From positions 1 through 64,000 of the forward strand of contig CAKSPR010000004.1 in the NCBI GenBank assembly GCA_934486455.1: a stretch of DNA of 64,000 nt. Direction: 5' to 3'. The translations under genes and the position numbers were made by a program. This stretch comes from an uncultured Eubacteriales bacterium. GTDB lineage: Bacteria > Bacillota > Clostridia > Oscillospirales > Acutalibacteraceae. Every line of letters begins with the position of its first letter. Position 1 is the stretch's first letter. Below are positions 7,874-14,959 of the stretch, piece by piece. Below the pieces are notes generated by a model that saw nothing but the letters and a program-made list of their open reading frames with translations, was not told the DNA's origin and ran no database searches.

Positions 7874-9337
7874 CTACCCCGCGCCCACGACCAATTGAAG
7901 GATCGTTAAAGCGTCGCCTGAGGTGATAATTCCGTCGCCGTCGGCGTCGGCGCACTGTATGTCGATTTGGGAAACGGGGGTCAATCCCACAATGTACTGA
8001 AGAAGGACAAGGGCGTCGCTTGAGGAAATCTGACCGTTACCGTCCACATCTCCTACCGCGCGTCCGCTGTCGATATGATCGGCGTAGTCGAGGCATATAT
8101 ACCCCGCCTGTCCGTTATGATCTATCTTGCCCCAGTTGCCTACCGTCTCATAAACCGTGACCTCAGTCCCGTTTGAAAGACCGCCGATTACATCCGACTC
8201 GGTTGTCGGCTGCAGACGCACATTTATGCCGTTGCTCGAGCGCACCGAGTATTTCCCGAGCCTGTATCTCGATTCTCCGTTGACCTGAACATCAAAGCTC
8301 GCCGAAAATCCCCACATGGAAACGGTTATGGTGCGCGTACCGGGAGAGGAGCTGTAGCCCGACAGCTCAAATCCCGAGGAAAAAAGCTCGCTTGTGCCGT
8401 CGGAATAGTTCATTCTTATTACAAGACCGCTTCCGTCGAAGCTTTCGCCCTGCTCATACACGGTTTTATCGGGAGGCGAGATGATCTCCATGCTGAGGGT
8501 ATAGACCCTGTCGGCTATTTTATTTGTATATTTGAGACATATCCATCCGTCGGCTCCGTTATAGGAAACTTTTCCCCATTCTCCCGAAATCTCGCTGACA
8601 TCCACCTCCGCGCCGTTTGCTATCCATCCTATTCTGCCGTAATCGGTGGAGGGGCCGCTTCGCAGATTGACCCCGTCGGAGGATTTTATGGAATACCGTC
8701 CGGCAGTATATCCGTTTTCACTGCTGTTTCCGCCGCCGCCCGCGCCGTGAGGGCCTTTATATACGATTACATTTGCGCCGACCCCAGCCTCGTCGTAATA
8801 AAAGAGGTCGGTAATATCGTTTGAAGCGGGATCCATGACATAAACCTTGCCGTTTTCCACCTTTTCGACCGCCACATAGTGGCCGTAATATTTAACCGAG
8901 CATACCACCATACAGCCGCTGTCGAGAAAGGCTTTTATCTGAGAGATTTTCTCGTCCTTTGTTCCCGAAACATTCGTCCATTTTTCCAGCGTAAAATTTG
9001 AGACATATTCGCAGGGCTTGCCCCAGTATATATCTCCCGATGAGGTGAACCCCCCGTGGGATTTAAGGTAGTTGCAAAGCACCCCGGGATTGAAAACCGA
9101 GGTATCCCTCGACACCGCTCCCGAGTATGCCATAACCTTGGCCACCGAGGTCAGGGCACATCCCACCCTTGCCACGGTGTAGCTGTCGTTATATCCAAAG
9201 CCGATAGAACCCCAGCGGGAATCGGTCTGAAGCCAGGTTTTATAGTTATCATCACTTGCAAGGGCGGCGGTTGAAAGGCCGACAGTCATAATAACAAGCG
9301 CCGTTAAAAAGGCTATGATTCTTTTTTTCAACTCCAT
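7874..9337 (-). CDS. Secreted C39-like cysteine peptidase with SH3b, Ig-like and dockerin domains
   Basis: A modular exported protein. Residues 1-28 are a signal peptide (cleavage after TAALA). Residues 30-200 resemble the C39-like peptidase family: Cys60 in GCALTS, His153 in GHYVAV and Asp169 in DPAS are candidate catalytic residues. Bacterial SH3 domains follow at about 210-275 and 360-425, with a group-3 Ig-like domain between them. The C-terminal 60 residues are a type I dockerin with two calcium loops (GDVDGNGQISSSDA, ADADGDGIITSGDA). The SH3 domains suggest wall binding and the dockerin suggests docking to a cohesin, such as the one encoded at 55855-56454. The ATG at 9337 lies one base after the Shine-Dalgarno AAAGGAGG; a TTG two codons later (9331) has ideal 7-base spacing and may be the real start. 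The substrate is unknown. Confidence 0.85.
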   Translation of the reverse strand: MELKKRIIAFLTALVIMTVGLSTAALASDDNYKTWLQTDSRWGSIGFGYNDSYTVARVGCALTSVAKVMAYSGAVSRDTSVFNPGVLCNYLKSHGGFTSSGDIYWGKPCEYVSNFTLEKWTNVSGTKDEKISQIKAFLDSGCMVVCSVKYYGHYVAVEKVENGKVYVMDPASNDITDLFYYDEAGVGANVIVYKGPHGAGGGGNSSENGYTAGRYSIKSSDGVNLRSGPSTDYGRIGWIANGAEVDVSEISGEWGKVSYNGADGWICLKYTNKIADRVYTLSMEIISPPDKTVYEQGESFDGSGLVIRMNYSDGTSELFSSGFELSGYSSSPGTRTITVSMWGFSASFDVQVNGESRYRLGKYSVRSSNGINVRLQPTTESDVIGGLSNGTEVTVYETVGNWGKIDHNGQAGYICLDYADHIDSGRAVGDVDGNGQISSSDALVLLQYIVGLTPVSQIDIQCADADGDGIITSGDALTILQLVVGAG

Positions 9338-9352
9338 CCCTCCTTTGACCGT

Positions 9353-9388
9353 AATAACACGGATGACATTGCAATAACACGGGATGAC
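9353..9388. repeat. Short direct repeat in the 5' untranslated region
   Basis: The unit AATAACACGG(G)ATGAC occurs at 9353-9367 and 9373-9388, followed by another GATGAC at 9391. It lies between the promoter and the start of the dockerin protein gene. Confidence 0.6.
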
Positions 9389-9430
9389 AGGATGACGCCT
9401 GTGACTTATCAATTCATCTCAATCCCATTG

Positions 9431-9447
9431 GTTACAATAATGTTACC
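9431..9447 (-). promoter_or_regulatory. WalR-like direct repeat, one mismatch
   Basis: The minus strand reads GGTAAC-N5-TGTAAC, 11 of 12 matches to the published WalR/YycF consensus TGTWAH-N5-TGTWAH. It overlaps the expected transcription start of the secreted SH3/dockerin protein gene. The match is visible in the sequence; binding is inferred. Confidence 0.4.
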
Positions 9448-9452
9448 CATAT

Positions 9453-9481
9453 ATTTTAAACGCTGTTTTGACGAAAGTCAA
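9453..9481 (-). promoter_or_regulatory. Sigma-A promoter of the dockerin protein gene
   Basis: On the minus strand, TTGACT (9476-9481), a 17-bp spacer and TAAAAT (9453-9458). This gives a leader of about 110 bases that contains the WalR-like site and the direct repeat. Confidence 0.72.
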
Positions 9482-9654
9482 GGGATTTTGCCGTTTTTCC
9501 TTACATTGCCACGGTTTGTATACAATAAGAGCGGCAAAAACCGAAAAGGGCGGCAAACAACGTGAATGTGTTTCAATTTTTCGGGCGTTTTTTGAAAAAG
9601 CGGCCTTTATCGATTGTTAAACGCAAAAAATATCATAAAAAAACAACTTTACCA

Positions 9655-9683
9655 TTGATTTTTTTAACCAAATGTGATATAAG
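9655..9683 (+). promoter_or_regulatory. Sigma-A promoter of the first alpha-galactosidase
   Basis: TTGATT (9655-9660), 17-bp spacer and TATAAG (9678-9683), with TG one base before the -10 box (extended -10). Confidence 0.75.
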
Positions 9684-9696
9684 GTAAACGATAAGC
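9683..9696 (+). promoter_or_regulatory. Possible cre-like operator
   Basis: GGTAAACGATAAGC immediately follows the -10 box and matches the core of the catabolite responsive element (AAnCGnT), with mismatches at both ends. Its position over the start site of a sugar gene fits repression, but the match is weak. Confidence 0.25.
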
Positions 9697-9731
9697 GACT
9701 TTATATAAGTCTGTTAAAGGATGTGTAACCA

Positions 9732-11717
9732 ATGGCATTAAATCACAAAACAACAAAAGAGGATATGGAAACCCGTATGGGCATTCTTCCTTACCGCACA
9801 CGTAAGGACATTCCCATTTCCTTTGTCTACGACGGCAAAAAATACGAGGGCTTTTCCGACGACATGAACCCGAGAAAGTGTTTCCGCCGTCTCGACAGCA
9901 ACCTGACCCTCACCACCGTCACCGCAAATCTCGACTGCCTTGAAATCCGCGTTGAATACATAGAATACAAGGATTTCCCCGTAACCGAGTGGGTGGCATT
10001 CTTCGAGAACACCTCAAAGGAAAAATCAAAAATTCTTTCCGACTTCCGCATCGGCGCAGGCGTTGTCAAAACCGACGACGATGTTGCCCTGACCTACTCC
10101 AACGGTGACGACGGAAGCAACATGGGCTATGAATATTTTGAAAATGACCTTAAAGCCCCCTTTGTCCTTCATCCCAACGACACCGGTTGCTCCTGCGCCG
10201 GCGCATCTCCCTTTATGAGACTGCACGGCAGCACCGGCGGCATAAATATCGCCGTAGGCTGGACCGGCACATGGATAGCCGAATTTGAAAAGGTTGAAGG
10301 CGGCGTAAAGGTGGCCTTCGGCCAGAAGCGCTGCCACATGGTGCTTAATCCCGGCGAGGTTATGAGAACTCCCCGCGTCAACTTCGAAGGCTATGTGGGA
10401 GACGAAGCCCATGGAAGAAATATGTGGCGCCGCTTCTTTATGAAGCACATCTGCGTTAAGGATCCCGACGGCCACACCCTTCCCCCCAAGCTTTGCATGC
10501 ATGTTTTCAACGCCGACGGCTTCCCCGAGTTCACCGGAGCCACCGAAGAAAACCAGCTCAGAGGTATCCGCTCTTACATTAAGGAGGGCGTCAAGCCCGA
10601 TATTTGGTGGATCGACGCAGGCTGGTATGTCTGCGGAGACCACGACTGGCCGCTTATCGGCACATGGGAGGTCAACAAGGCTAACTTCCCGAGCGGCCTT
10701 GCTCCCATCGGCGAGGAATGCAAAAAGAACGACATTCAGCTGCTGCTTTGGTTTGAGCCCGAGCGCGTTGTAGCAGGCACATGGCTCGAGCAGAACCATC
10801 CCGAGTGGCTGCTTCACCGCGCCGATCCCAACGACCCCAACATTCTCTTCAACTATGCCAATCCCGAGGCTCTCGAATGGATGACCGAGCGCATCAACAA
10901 GATAATCAAGGAGTCGGGCGTTAACATCTACCGCCAGGATTTCAACTACGATCCCCGTCCCTCCTGGGAATTCCACGAGACCGAGGACAGAATCGGCGCA
11001 ATCGAAAACCTTCACATTCAGGGATATTACAAGCTTTGGGATGAGATCATTCTCCGCAATCCCGGTCTGTGGATAGATTCCTGTGCCTCGGGCGGCCGCA
11101 GAAACGACCCCGAGACCCTTCGCCGCGCCGTTCCGCTCCACTATACCGATGTTGAATACGGTGTACATCCCGTTAAGCAGAAGCAGCACCGCTATATGTT
11201 CGAGTGGATTCCCTATTTCCGCGCCCACAACATGAGCTGGGACAATCCCGAGGGACTTTATTATCAGCCCAATGCAGGCCGTCCGGTGGACGAATTCGCA
11301 TATCAGGCCGCCATGGCTCCCGCTCTTACCGACATGATCGAATGGAATGCCCCCGAGGAGTCCTTCGACCTTGCCCGCCATATGCACCCAATTTGGCGCA
11401 GAGCGGCCGCAATCATGACCAAGGCCGACTACTATCCCCTCACCGTCTGCCGCAAGAATCCCGAGGATTATTATGCCATGGAATTCTATAATCCCGACGA
11501 GTGCAGCGGGTTCTTCCAGGTGCTTCGCAACACCCAGGTAAAGGAGCCTTCCTTCACCGCCAAGCTCGTTCTCGACGAGACCAAGGACTACAAGGTTGAA
11601 AACACCAAGACCGGCGAAACCAAGGTCATTTCGGGCAAAGAGCTTGCAAACGGCATCGAGATCACCCTCGACAAGCGCTCGGCCGCCGTTGTTTTCTTCG
11701 AAGCAATCAAAGACTGA
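9732..11717 (+). CDS. GH36-type alpha-galactosidase (copy 1)
   Basis: Predicted to hydrolyse terminal alpha-1,6-galactosyl groups from melibiose- and raffinose-type sugars. The 661 residues show an N-terminal beta-sandwich and a central barrel with WWIDAGWY, LLWFEPERV, YRQDFNYD and DSCASGGRRNDPET. By comparison with known GH36 enzymes, Asp403 in YRQDFN is the likely nucleophile and Asp473 in HYTDVEYG the likely acid/base. The usual KWDMN around the nucleophile is replaced by YRQDFN, so this belongs to a divergent GH36 branch and a related alpha-linked substrate is possible. There is no signal peptide, so it probably acts on imported oligosaccharides. AAAGGA precedes the ATG. A paralogue follows directly. 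Confidence 0.87.
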   Translation: MALNHKTTKEDMETRMGILPYRTRKDIPISFVYDGKKYEGFSDDMNPRKCFRRLDSNLTLTTVTANLDCLEIRVEYIEYKDFPVTEWVAFFENTSKEKSKILSDFRIGAGVVKTDDDVALTYSNGDDGSNMGYEYFENDLKAPFVLHPNDTGCSCAGASPFMRLHGSTGGINIAVGWTGTWIAEFEKVEGGVKVAFGQKRCHMVLNPGEVMRTPRVNFEGYVGDEAHGRNMWRRFFMKHICVKDPDGHTLPPKLCMHVFNADGFPEFTGATEENQLRGIRSYIKEGVKPDIWWIDAGWYVCGDHDWPLIGTWEVNKANFPSGLAPIGEECKKNDIQLLLWFEPERVVAGTWLEQNHPEWLLHRADPNDPNILFNYANPEALEWMTERINKIIKESGVNIYRQDFNYDPRPSWEFHETEDRIGAIENLHIQGYYKLWDEIILRNPGLWIDSCASGGRRNDPETLRRAVPLHYTDVEYGVHPVKQKQHRYMFEWIPYFRAHNMSWDNPEGLYYQPNAGRPVDEFAYQAAMAPALTDMIEWNAPEESFDLARHMHPIWRRAAAIMTKADYYPLTVCRKNPEDYYAMEFYNPDECSGFFQVLRNTQVKEPSFTAKLVLDETKDYKVENTKTGETKVISGKELANGIEITLDKRSAAVVFFEAIKD

Positions 11718-11841
11718 TTTTTTTACACTGCCTTAACCCTTCGGCAGAGTGTTAAAAGGGCAGTTTTGCAGTTTCACAGCTTTAAAAATTTTTAATGCAA
11801 AAGGCAAAAAATGAAGCAAGGCAGTTGCCTTGCAAGGCTTT

Positions 11842-11870
11842 TTGACAAAAGCACAAGGAATTTTTATGCG
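11842..11870 (+). promoter_or_regulatory. Probable promoter of the second alpha-galactosidase
   Basis: A consensus TTGACA (11842-11847), 17-bp spacer and TATGCG (11865-11870). The -35 box is perfect and the -10 box weak. The predicted start near 11877 leaves a leader of about 57 bases. Confidence 0.5.
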
Positions 11871-11897
11871 AGAAACCAATACTGCTCTTTGAACGCA

Positions 11898-11920
11898 CTG
11901 CCCCGGTTGGGGCAGTTTTT
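11898..11920 (+). terminator. Intrinsic terminator directly ahead of the second alpha-galactosidase RBS
   Basis: A perfect 7-bp G+C-rich stem CTGCCCC/GGGGCAG (11898-11904 with 11909-11915) with a GGTT loop and TTTTT. The T run ends one base before the AAAAGGAG ribosome binding site. This is the geometry of an attenuator. Confidence 0.72.
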
Positions 11921-11933
11921 AAAAGGAGAAAAA

Positions 11934-13925
11934 ATGAAAATTACAGATCATAAAACCACCGCCGCCGATATGGCCGCTCTTTACGGCAATCTGACCTATA
12001 AGGGAATTTACGACATTCCATTAAGCTTTTGCTACGGCGGCAAAAATTACCGCGGATTTTCCGAGGACATGAATCCCGAGGAAAGCTTTCGCAGAATCGA
12101 TTCAAACCTTACTTTAACCTGTGTTACCGCCCGCCTCGACGGGCTTGAGATACGGGTGGAATACAAAGAATATAAGGACTTCCCCGTGACCGAATGGGTG
12201 GCCTATTTCGAAAACATATCGGGTGAAAATTCAAAGATCCTTTCGAATATACGCATTGCAAGCGGAGTCCTTTGCGGCAACGACCTTTCGCTGACCTATT
12301 CAAACGGCGACGACCTGAGTGTTCAGGGATACAGCTTTTTTGAGCATGACCTTTCGGAAAAATTCGAGCTTTGCCCCAACGCAAGCGGCACCCCCTGCGC
12401 CGGTGCGGCTCCCTACATGAGACTGCACGGCAGGGAGGGCGGATATAACATTGCCGTCGGCTGGAGCGGTCGGTGGACGGCCGATTTTGAAAAAACCGAT
12501 GACGGCGTTAATGTTGCCTTCGGTCAAAAAAGATGCAACCTGTATTTAAAGCCGGGCGAAATCTTCCGCACCCCAAGGGTAAACATCGAAAGCTATGTCG
12601 GAGATGAGCATCACGCCCGCAATATGTGGAGAAGATTTTATATGAAACACATTCTCCCGAAGGACCGCGACGGCAGCGTGCTTCATCCGAAGCTCTGCCT
12701 CCACCTTTTCGGCGAGGGCGGCAAGCCTGAATTTTCCGGTGCAACCGAGCAGGGACAGCTCAAGGCTCTGCACACCTATCTCGAAAAGGGTCTTAAACCA
12801 GATATATGGTGGCTTGACGCGGGATGGTATCCTTGCGACTATCACTGGGATCACACGGGCACATGGGAGGCAAATCCCGTCAACTGGCCGAACGGCATCG
12901 AGGTGCTGGGAGAAGAATGCGAAAAGCAGGGCATCGATTTTCTGCTGTGGTTTGAGCCGGAAAGGGTCAGGGCAGGCTCGTGGCTTGACGAGCATCATCC
13001 CGAATGGCTTCTTAAAAACGGCAATCCCGACGATGCGAACCGCCTGCTCGACTATTCGAATAAAGAGGCTCTCAACTGGCTCATCAACCACATCGACGGC
13101 CTTATAAAAAAATTCAAGGTAAAGATATACCGCCAGGATTTCAACTTCGATCCCATGCCCTGCTGGGAAAACAACGAAACCGAGGATCGGCTGGGGGCAC
13201 TTGAAAACTTCCATATTCAAGGATATTATCACTACTGGGACGAGCTTATCAACCGCAACCCCGGTCTTTGGATGGATTCCTGCGCCTCGGGCGGGAGGAG
13301 AAACGACCCCGAGACCATGCGCCGCGGCGTACCCCTTCATTATACCGATGTGGGCTACGGCGAACACGCCATAAAGCAAAAGCAGCACCGCTATATGTTT
13401 GAATGGATTCCCTATTTCCGCGCCCACAACCGCAGCTGGGATGTTAACGGCGAGATGGTGTGGTTTTCGGACGATCCCTTCTGTAATTTCCATGTGAACG
13501 ATTTCTGCTATCAGCTTGCCTGCGCCCCCGCCCTCACCGATATAATCGTATACGACGCCGACGACAAGAGCTTTGAAATTGCAAGAAGAAATCATCCCAT
13601 ATGGCGCAGAGCGGCAAAGTTTATGACAAAATCCGACTACTATCCCCTTACCGAGCCCCGCTTTAACCTTGAAGATTTTTATGCCATGGAATTTTACGAG
13701 CCCAAAACCAAGAGCGGATTTTTCCAGGTGGTTTCAAATATCAAGGTCAAAGAGCCCTCATTTACGGCCGGGCTGACCCTCGATGACAGCATAGACTATA
13801 AGGTGGAAAATTCGGCCACGGGAGAAGCCCGCATTATAAGCGGAAAGCAACTGTCAGAAGGACTTGAAGTTGCCCTTTCTCCCCGCACGGGAATAATTTT
13901 CTTTTTTGAGCCTGCGGAAAAATAA
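11934..13925 (+). CDS. GH36-type alpha-galactosidase (copy 2)
   Basis: A 663-residue paralogue of the preceding gene, well over half identical by eye and collinear throughout. It keeps WWLDAGWY, LLWFEPERV, YRQDFNFD (likely nucleophile Asp402), DSCASGGRRNDPET and HYTDVGYG (likely acid/base Asp472), so it should be active. Differences cluster near residues 490-525 (an inserted EMVWFSDDPFCNF segment), which could alter substrate choice. No signal peptide is present. The ATG at 11934 follows AAAAGGAGAA; an open frame reaches 41 codons further upstream but crosses the terminator hairpin, so it is not used here. Expression is probably controlled by the upstream attenuator-like hairpin. Confidence 0.87.
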   Translation: MKITDHKTTAADMAALYGNLTYKGIYDIPLSFCYGGKNYRGFSEDMNPEESFRRIDSNLTLTCVTARLDGLEIRVEYKEYKDFPVTEWVAYFENISGENSKILSNIRIASGVLCGNDLSLTYSNGDDLSVQGYSFFEHDLSEKFELCPNASGTPCAGAAPYMRLHGREGGYNIAVGWSGRWTADFEKTDDGVNVAFGQKRCNLYLKPGEIFRTPRVNIESYVGDEHHARNMWRRFYMKHILPKDRDGSVLHPKLCLHLFGEGGKPEFSGATEQGQLKALHTYLEKGLKPDIWWLDAGWYPCDYHWDHTGTWEANPVNWPNGIEVLGEECEKQGIDFLLWFEPERVRAGSWLDEHHPEWLLKNGNPDDANRLLDYSNKEALNWLINHIDGLIKKFKVKIYRQDFNFDPMPCWENNETEDRLGALENFHIQGYYHYWDELINRNPGLWMDSCASGGRRNDPETMRRGVPLHYTDVGYGEHAIKQKQHRYMFEWIPYFRAHNRSWDVNGEMVWFSDDPFCNFHVNDFCYQLACAPALTDIIVYDADDKSFEIARRNHPIWRRAAKFMTKSDYYPLTEPRFNLEDFYAMEFYEPKTKSGFFQVVSNIKVKEPSFTAGLTLDDSIDYKVENSATGEARIISGKQLSEGLEVALSPRTGIIFFFEPAEK

Positions 13926-13932
13926 AAAACTC

Positions 13933-13961
13933 TTGACAAAAAGGGACAGAGATTATATAAT
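13933..13961 (+). promoter_or_regulatory. Consensus sigma-A promoter of DUF177-rpmF
   Basis: TTGACA (13933-13938), 17-bp spacer, TATAAT (13956-13961), starting seven bases after the alpha-galactosidase stop. It is one of the strongest promoters in the window, as expected for a ribosomal protein gene. Confidence 0.85.
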
Positions 13962-14032
13962 AACCTTTGCCTATTCGGTGAAATCGGGCTTTTTGAGCTA
14001 CGATTTTGAAAAACGCGAAGGGAGAAAATGCG

Positions 14033-14524
14033 ATGCTTCTTAATCTTTCCGGTGTTTTTGCCGGGAGCGAGTCTCTACCATTCGAGTACGAAATGGATCT
14101 GTCGGATCTTGAGTTCTCGGGATACTCGTCCTTAAAAAAGCCGGTTAAGATAAAGGGTGCGGCTAAAAACCGTGCCGGCGTCGTGTTTATCGAGCTTGTC
14201 GCCGAATATACAATCTCTGCCCCCTGTGACCGCTGTGCCGCCGACATCGAGCGCAAGGAATCGCTCCCACTCACCTATGTCGTGGTTCAGGAAACAGAGG
14301 GAGAGGATACCGAGGATTTTGTTGTTGCCGAGGATCAAAAGGTCGATCTCGACCCCCTTGTAAGGGACGATATCGTCATTCGGTACCCTTCAAAGCTGCT
14401 TTGCAGTCCCGATTGCAAAGGCCTTTGCCCAAATTGCGGTAAAAACCTTAACGAAGAGGATTGCGATTGCAAAAAGGAACAGACCGATCCGAGACTCGAC
14501 GCTCTCAAAGCCTTTTTTGATTAA
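14033..14524 (+). CDS. DUF177 (YceD) family protein
   Basis: YceD-family proteins sit next to rpmF in most bacteria and are linked to 23S rRNA accumulation or ribosome assembly, though the mechanism is unclear. This 163-residue protein has the central CDRCAADIE motif and a C-terminal Cys cluster (CSPDCKGLCPNCGKN, CDCKKE) that could bind zinc. The ATG at 14033 follows GAAGGGAG at good spacing; a TTG nine codons upstream has no such site. Co-transcribed with rpmF, 38 bases downstream. Confidence 0.85.
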   Translation: MLLNLSGVFAGSESLPFEYEMDLSDLEFSGYSSLKKPVKIKGAAKNRAGVVFIELVAEYTISAPCDRCAADIERKESLPLTYVVVQETEGEDTEDFVVAEDQKVDLDPLVRDDIVIRYPSKLLCSPDCKGLCPNCGKNLNEEDCDCKKEQTDPRLDALKAFFD

Positions 14525-14562
14525 GTTTTAAAAGATTATTTTTATAAAGGGAGGTGCCGGAA

Positions 14563-14742
14563 ATGGCAGTGCCGGCAAGAAGAATTTCCAAAACAAGACG
14601 CGACAAGAGACGCTCCAATGTATGGAAGCTTGACGCTCCTACTCTCGTAAAGTGCCCTCAGTGCGGCGAATACAAGCGTCCTCACAGAGTATGCCTTTCC
14701 TGCGGTCAGTACAACGGCCGTCAGGTTCTCAAGAACGACTGA
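14563..14742 (+). CDS. rpmF: 50S ribosomal protein L32
   Basis: A 59-residue basic protein starting MAVPARRISKTRRDKRRS, the standard L32 N-terminus, with the zinc-binding pattern CPQCGEYKRPHRVCLSCG of the four-cysteine form. GGGAGGT precedes the ATG at 14563. Confidence 0.97.
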   Translation: MAVPARRISKTRRDKRRSNVWKLDAPTLVKCPQCGEYKRPHRVCLSCGQYNGRQVLKND

Positions 14743-14769
14743 TTGCGTCTGAAGAAAAATGCAGTTGTG

Positions 14770-14799
14770 CGGGTGTATTTTATACGATACGCCCGTTTT
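14770..14799 (+). terminator. Terminator of the DUF177-rpmF operon
   Basis: A 9-bp stem (14770-14778 with 14787-14795, one G-T pair) followed by TTTT, 28 bases after the rpmF stop. Confidence 0.65.
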
Positions 14800-14870
14800 G
14801 CTGTACAAAAATTCGGGTCGGTGTCCGTTGCCGAAACTGTCGGCCGACGGCTCTGCCCTATTAAGTAAAA

Positions 14871-14912
14871 GCGGTTTTCGGCCGGCAAACCGAAGCCGCC
14901 TTTATTCTTTTT
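14871..14912 (+). terminator. Possible second terminator
   Basis: A stem with one bulge (14871-14881 with 14890-14899) is followed by a T-rich tail. It lies just before the DUF512 gene and could also be a leader hairpin. Confidence 0.35.
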
Positions 14913-14959
14913 ACCTGTGTTATTTTTTGCTTTCAAATATGTTTTAAGGAGGGCCTCCC

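Larger units (their letters stand above)
9338..9731. other. Divergent intergenic region between dockerin protein and alpha-galactosidase genes
   Basis: This 394-base gap holds no gene. It carries a leftward promoter (9453-9481), a leftward WalR-like site, a direct repeat and a rightward promoter (9655-9683) with a possible operator. Nothing recognisable was seen between about 9485 and 9650. Confidence 0.7.
11718..11933 (+). promoter_or_regulatory. Structured leader between the two alpha-galactosidase genes
   Basis: The 216 bases contain several hairpins built from repeated CTGCC/GGCAG words: an imperfect one at about 11729-11779 that may end the first transcript, a perfect 8-bp stem in GCAAGGCAGTTGCCTTGC just before 11836, and a full terminator at 11898-11920. 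A promoter lies at 11842-11870. Any transcript of the second gene must pass the last terminator. Confidence 0.6.

Noticed and set aside
10026..13595. Long minus-strand open frames opposite both alpha-galactosidase genes
   Set aside because: Both paralogues produce similar antisense frames because the sense genes are similar. No start signals or recognisable domains were found.
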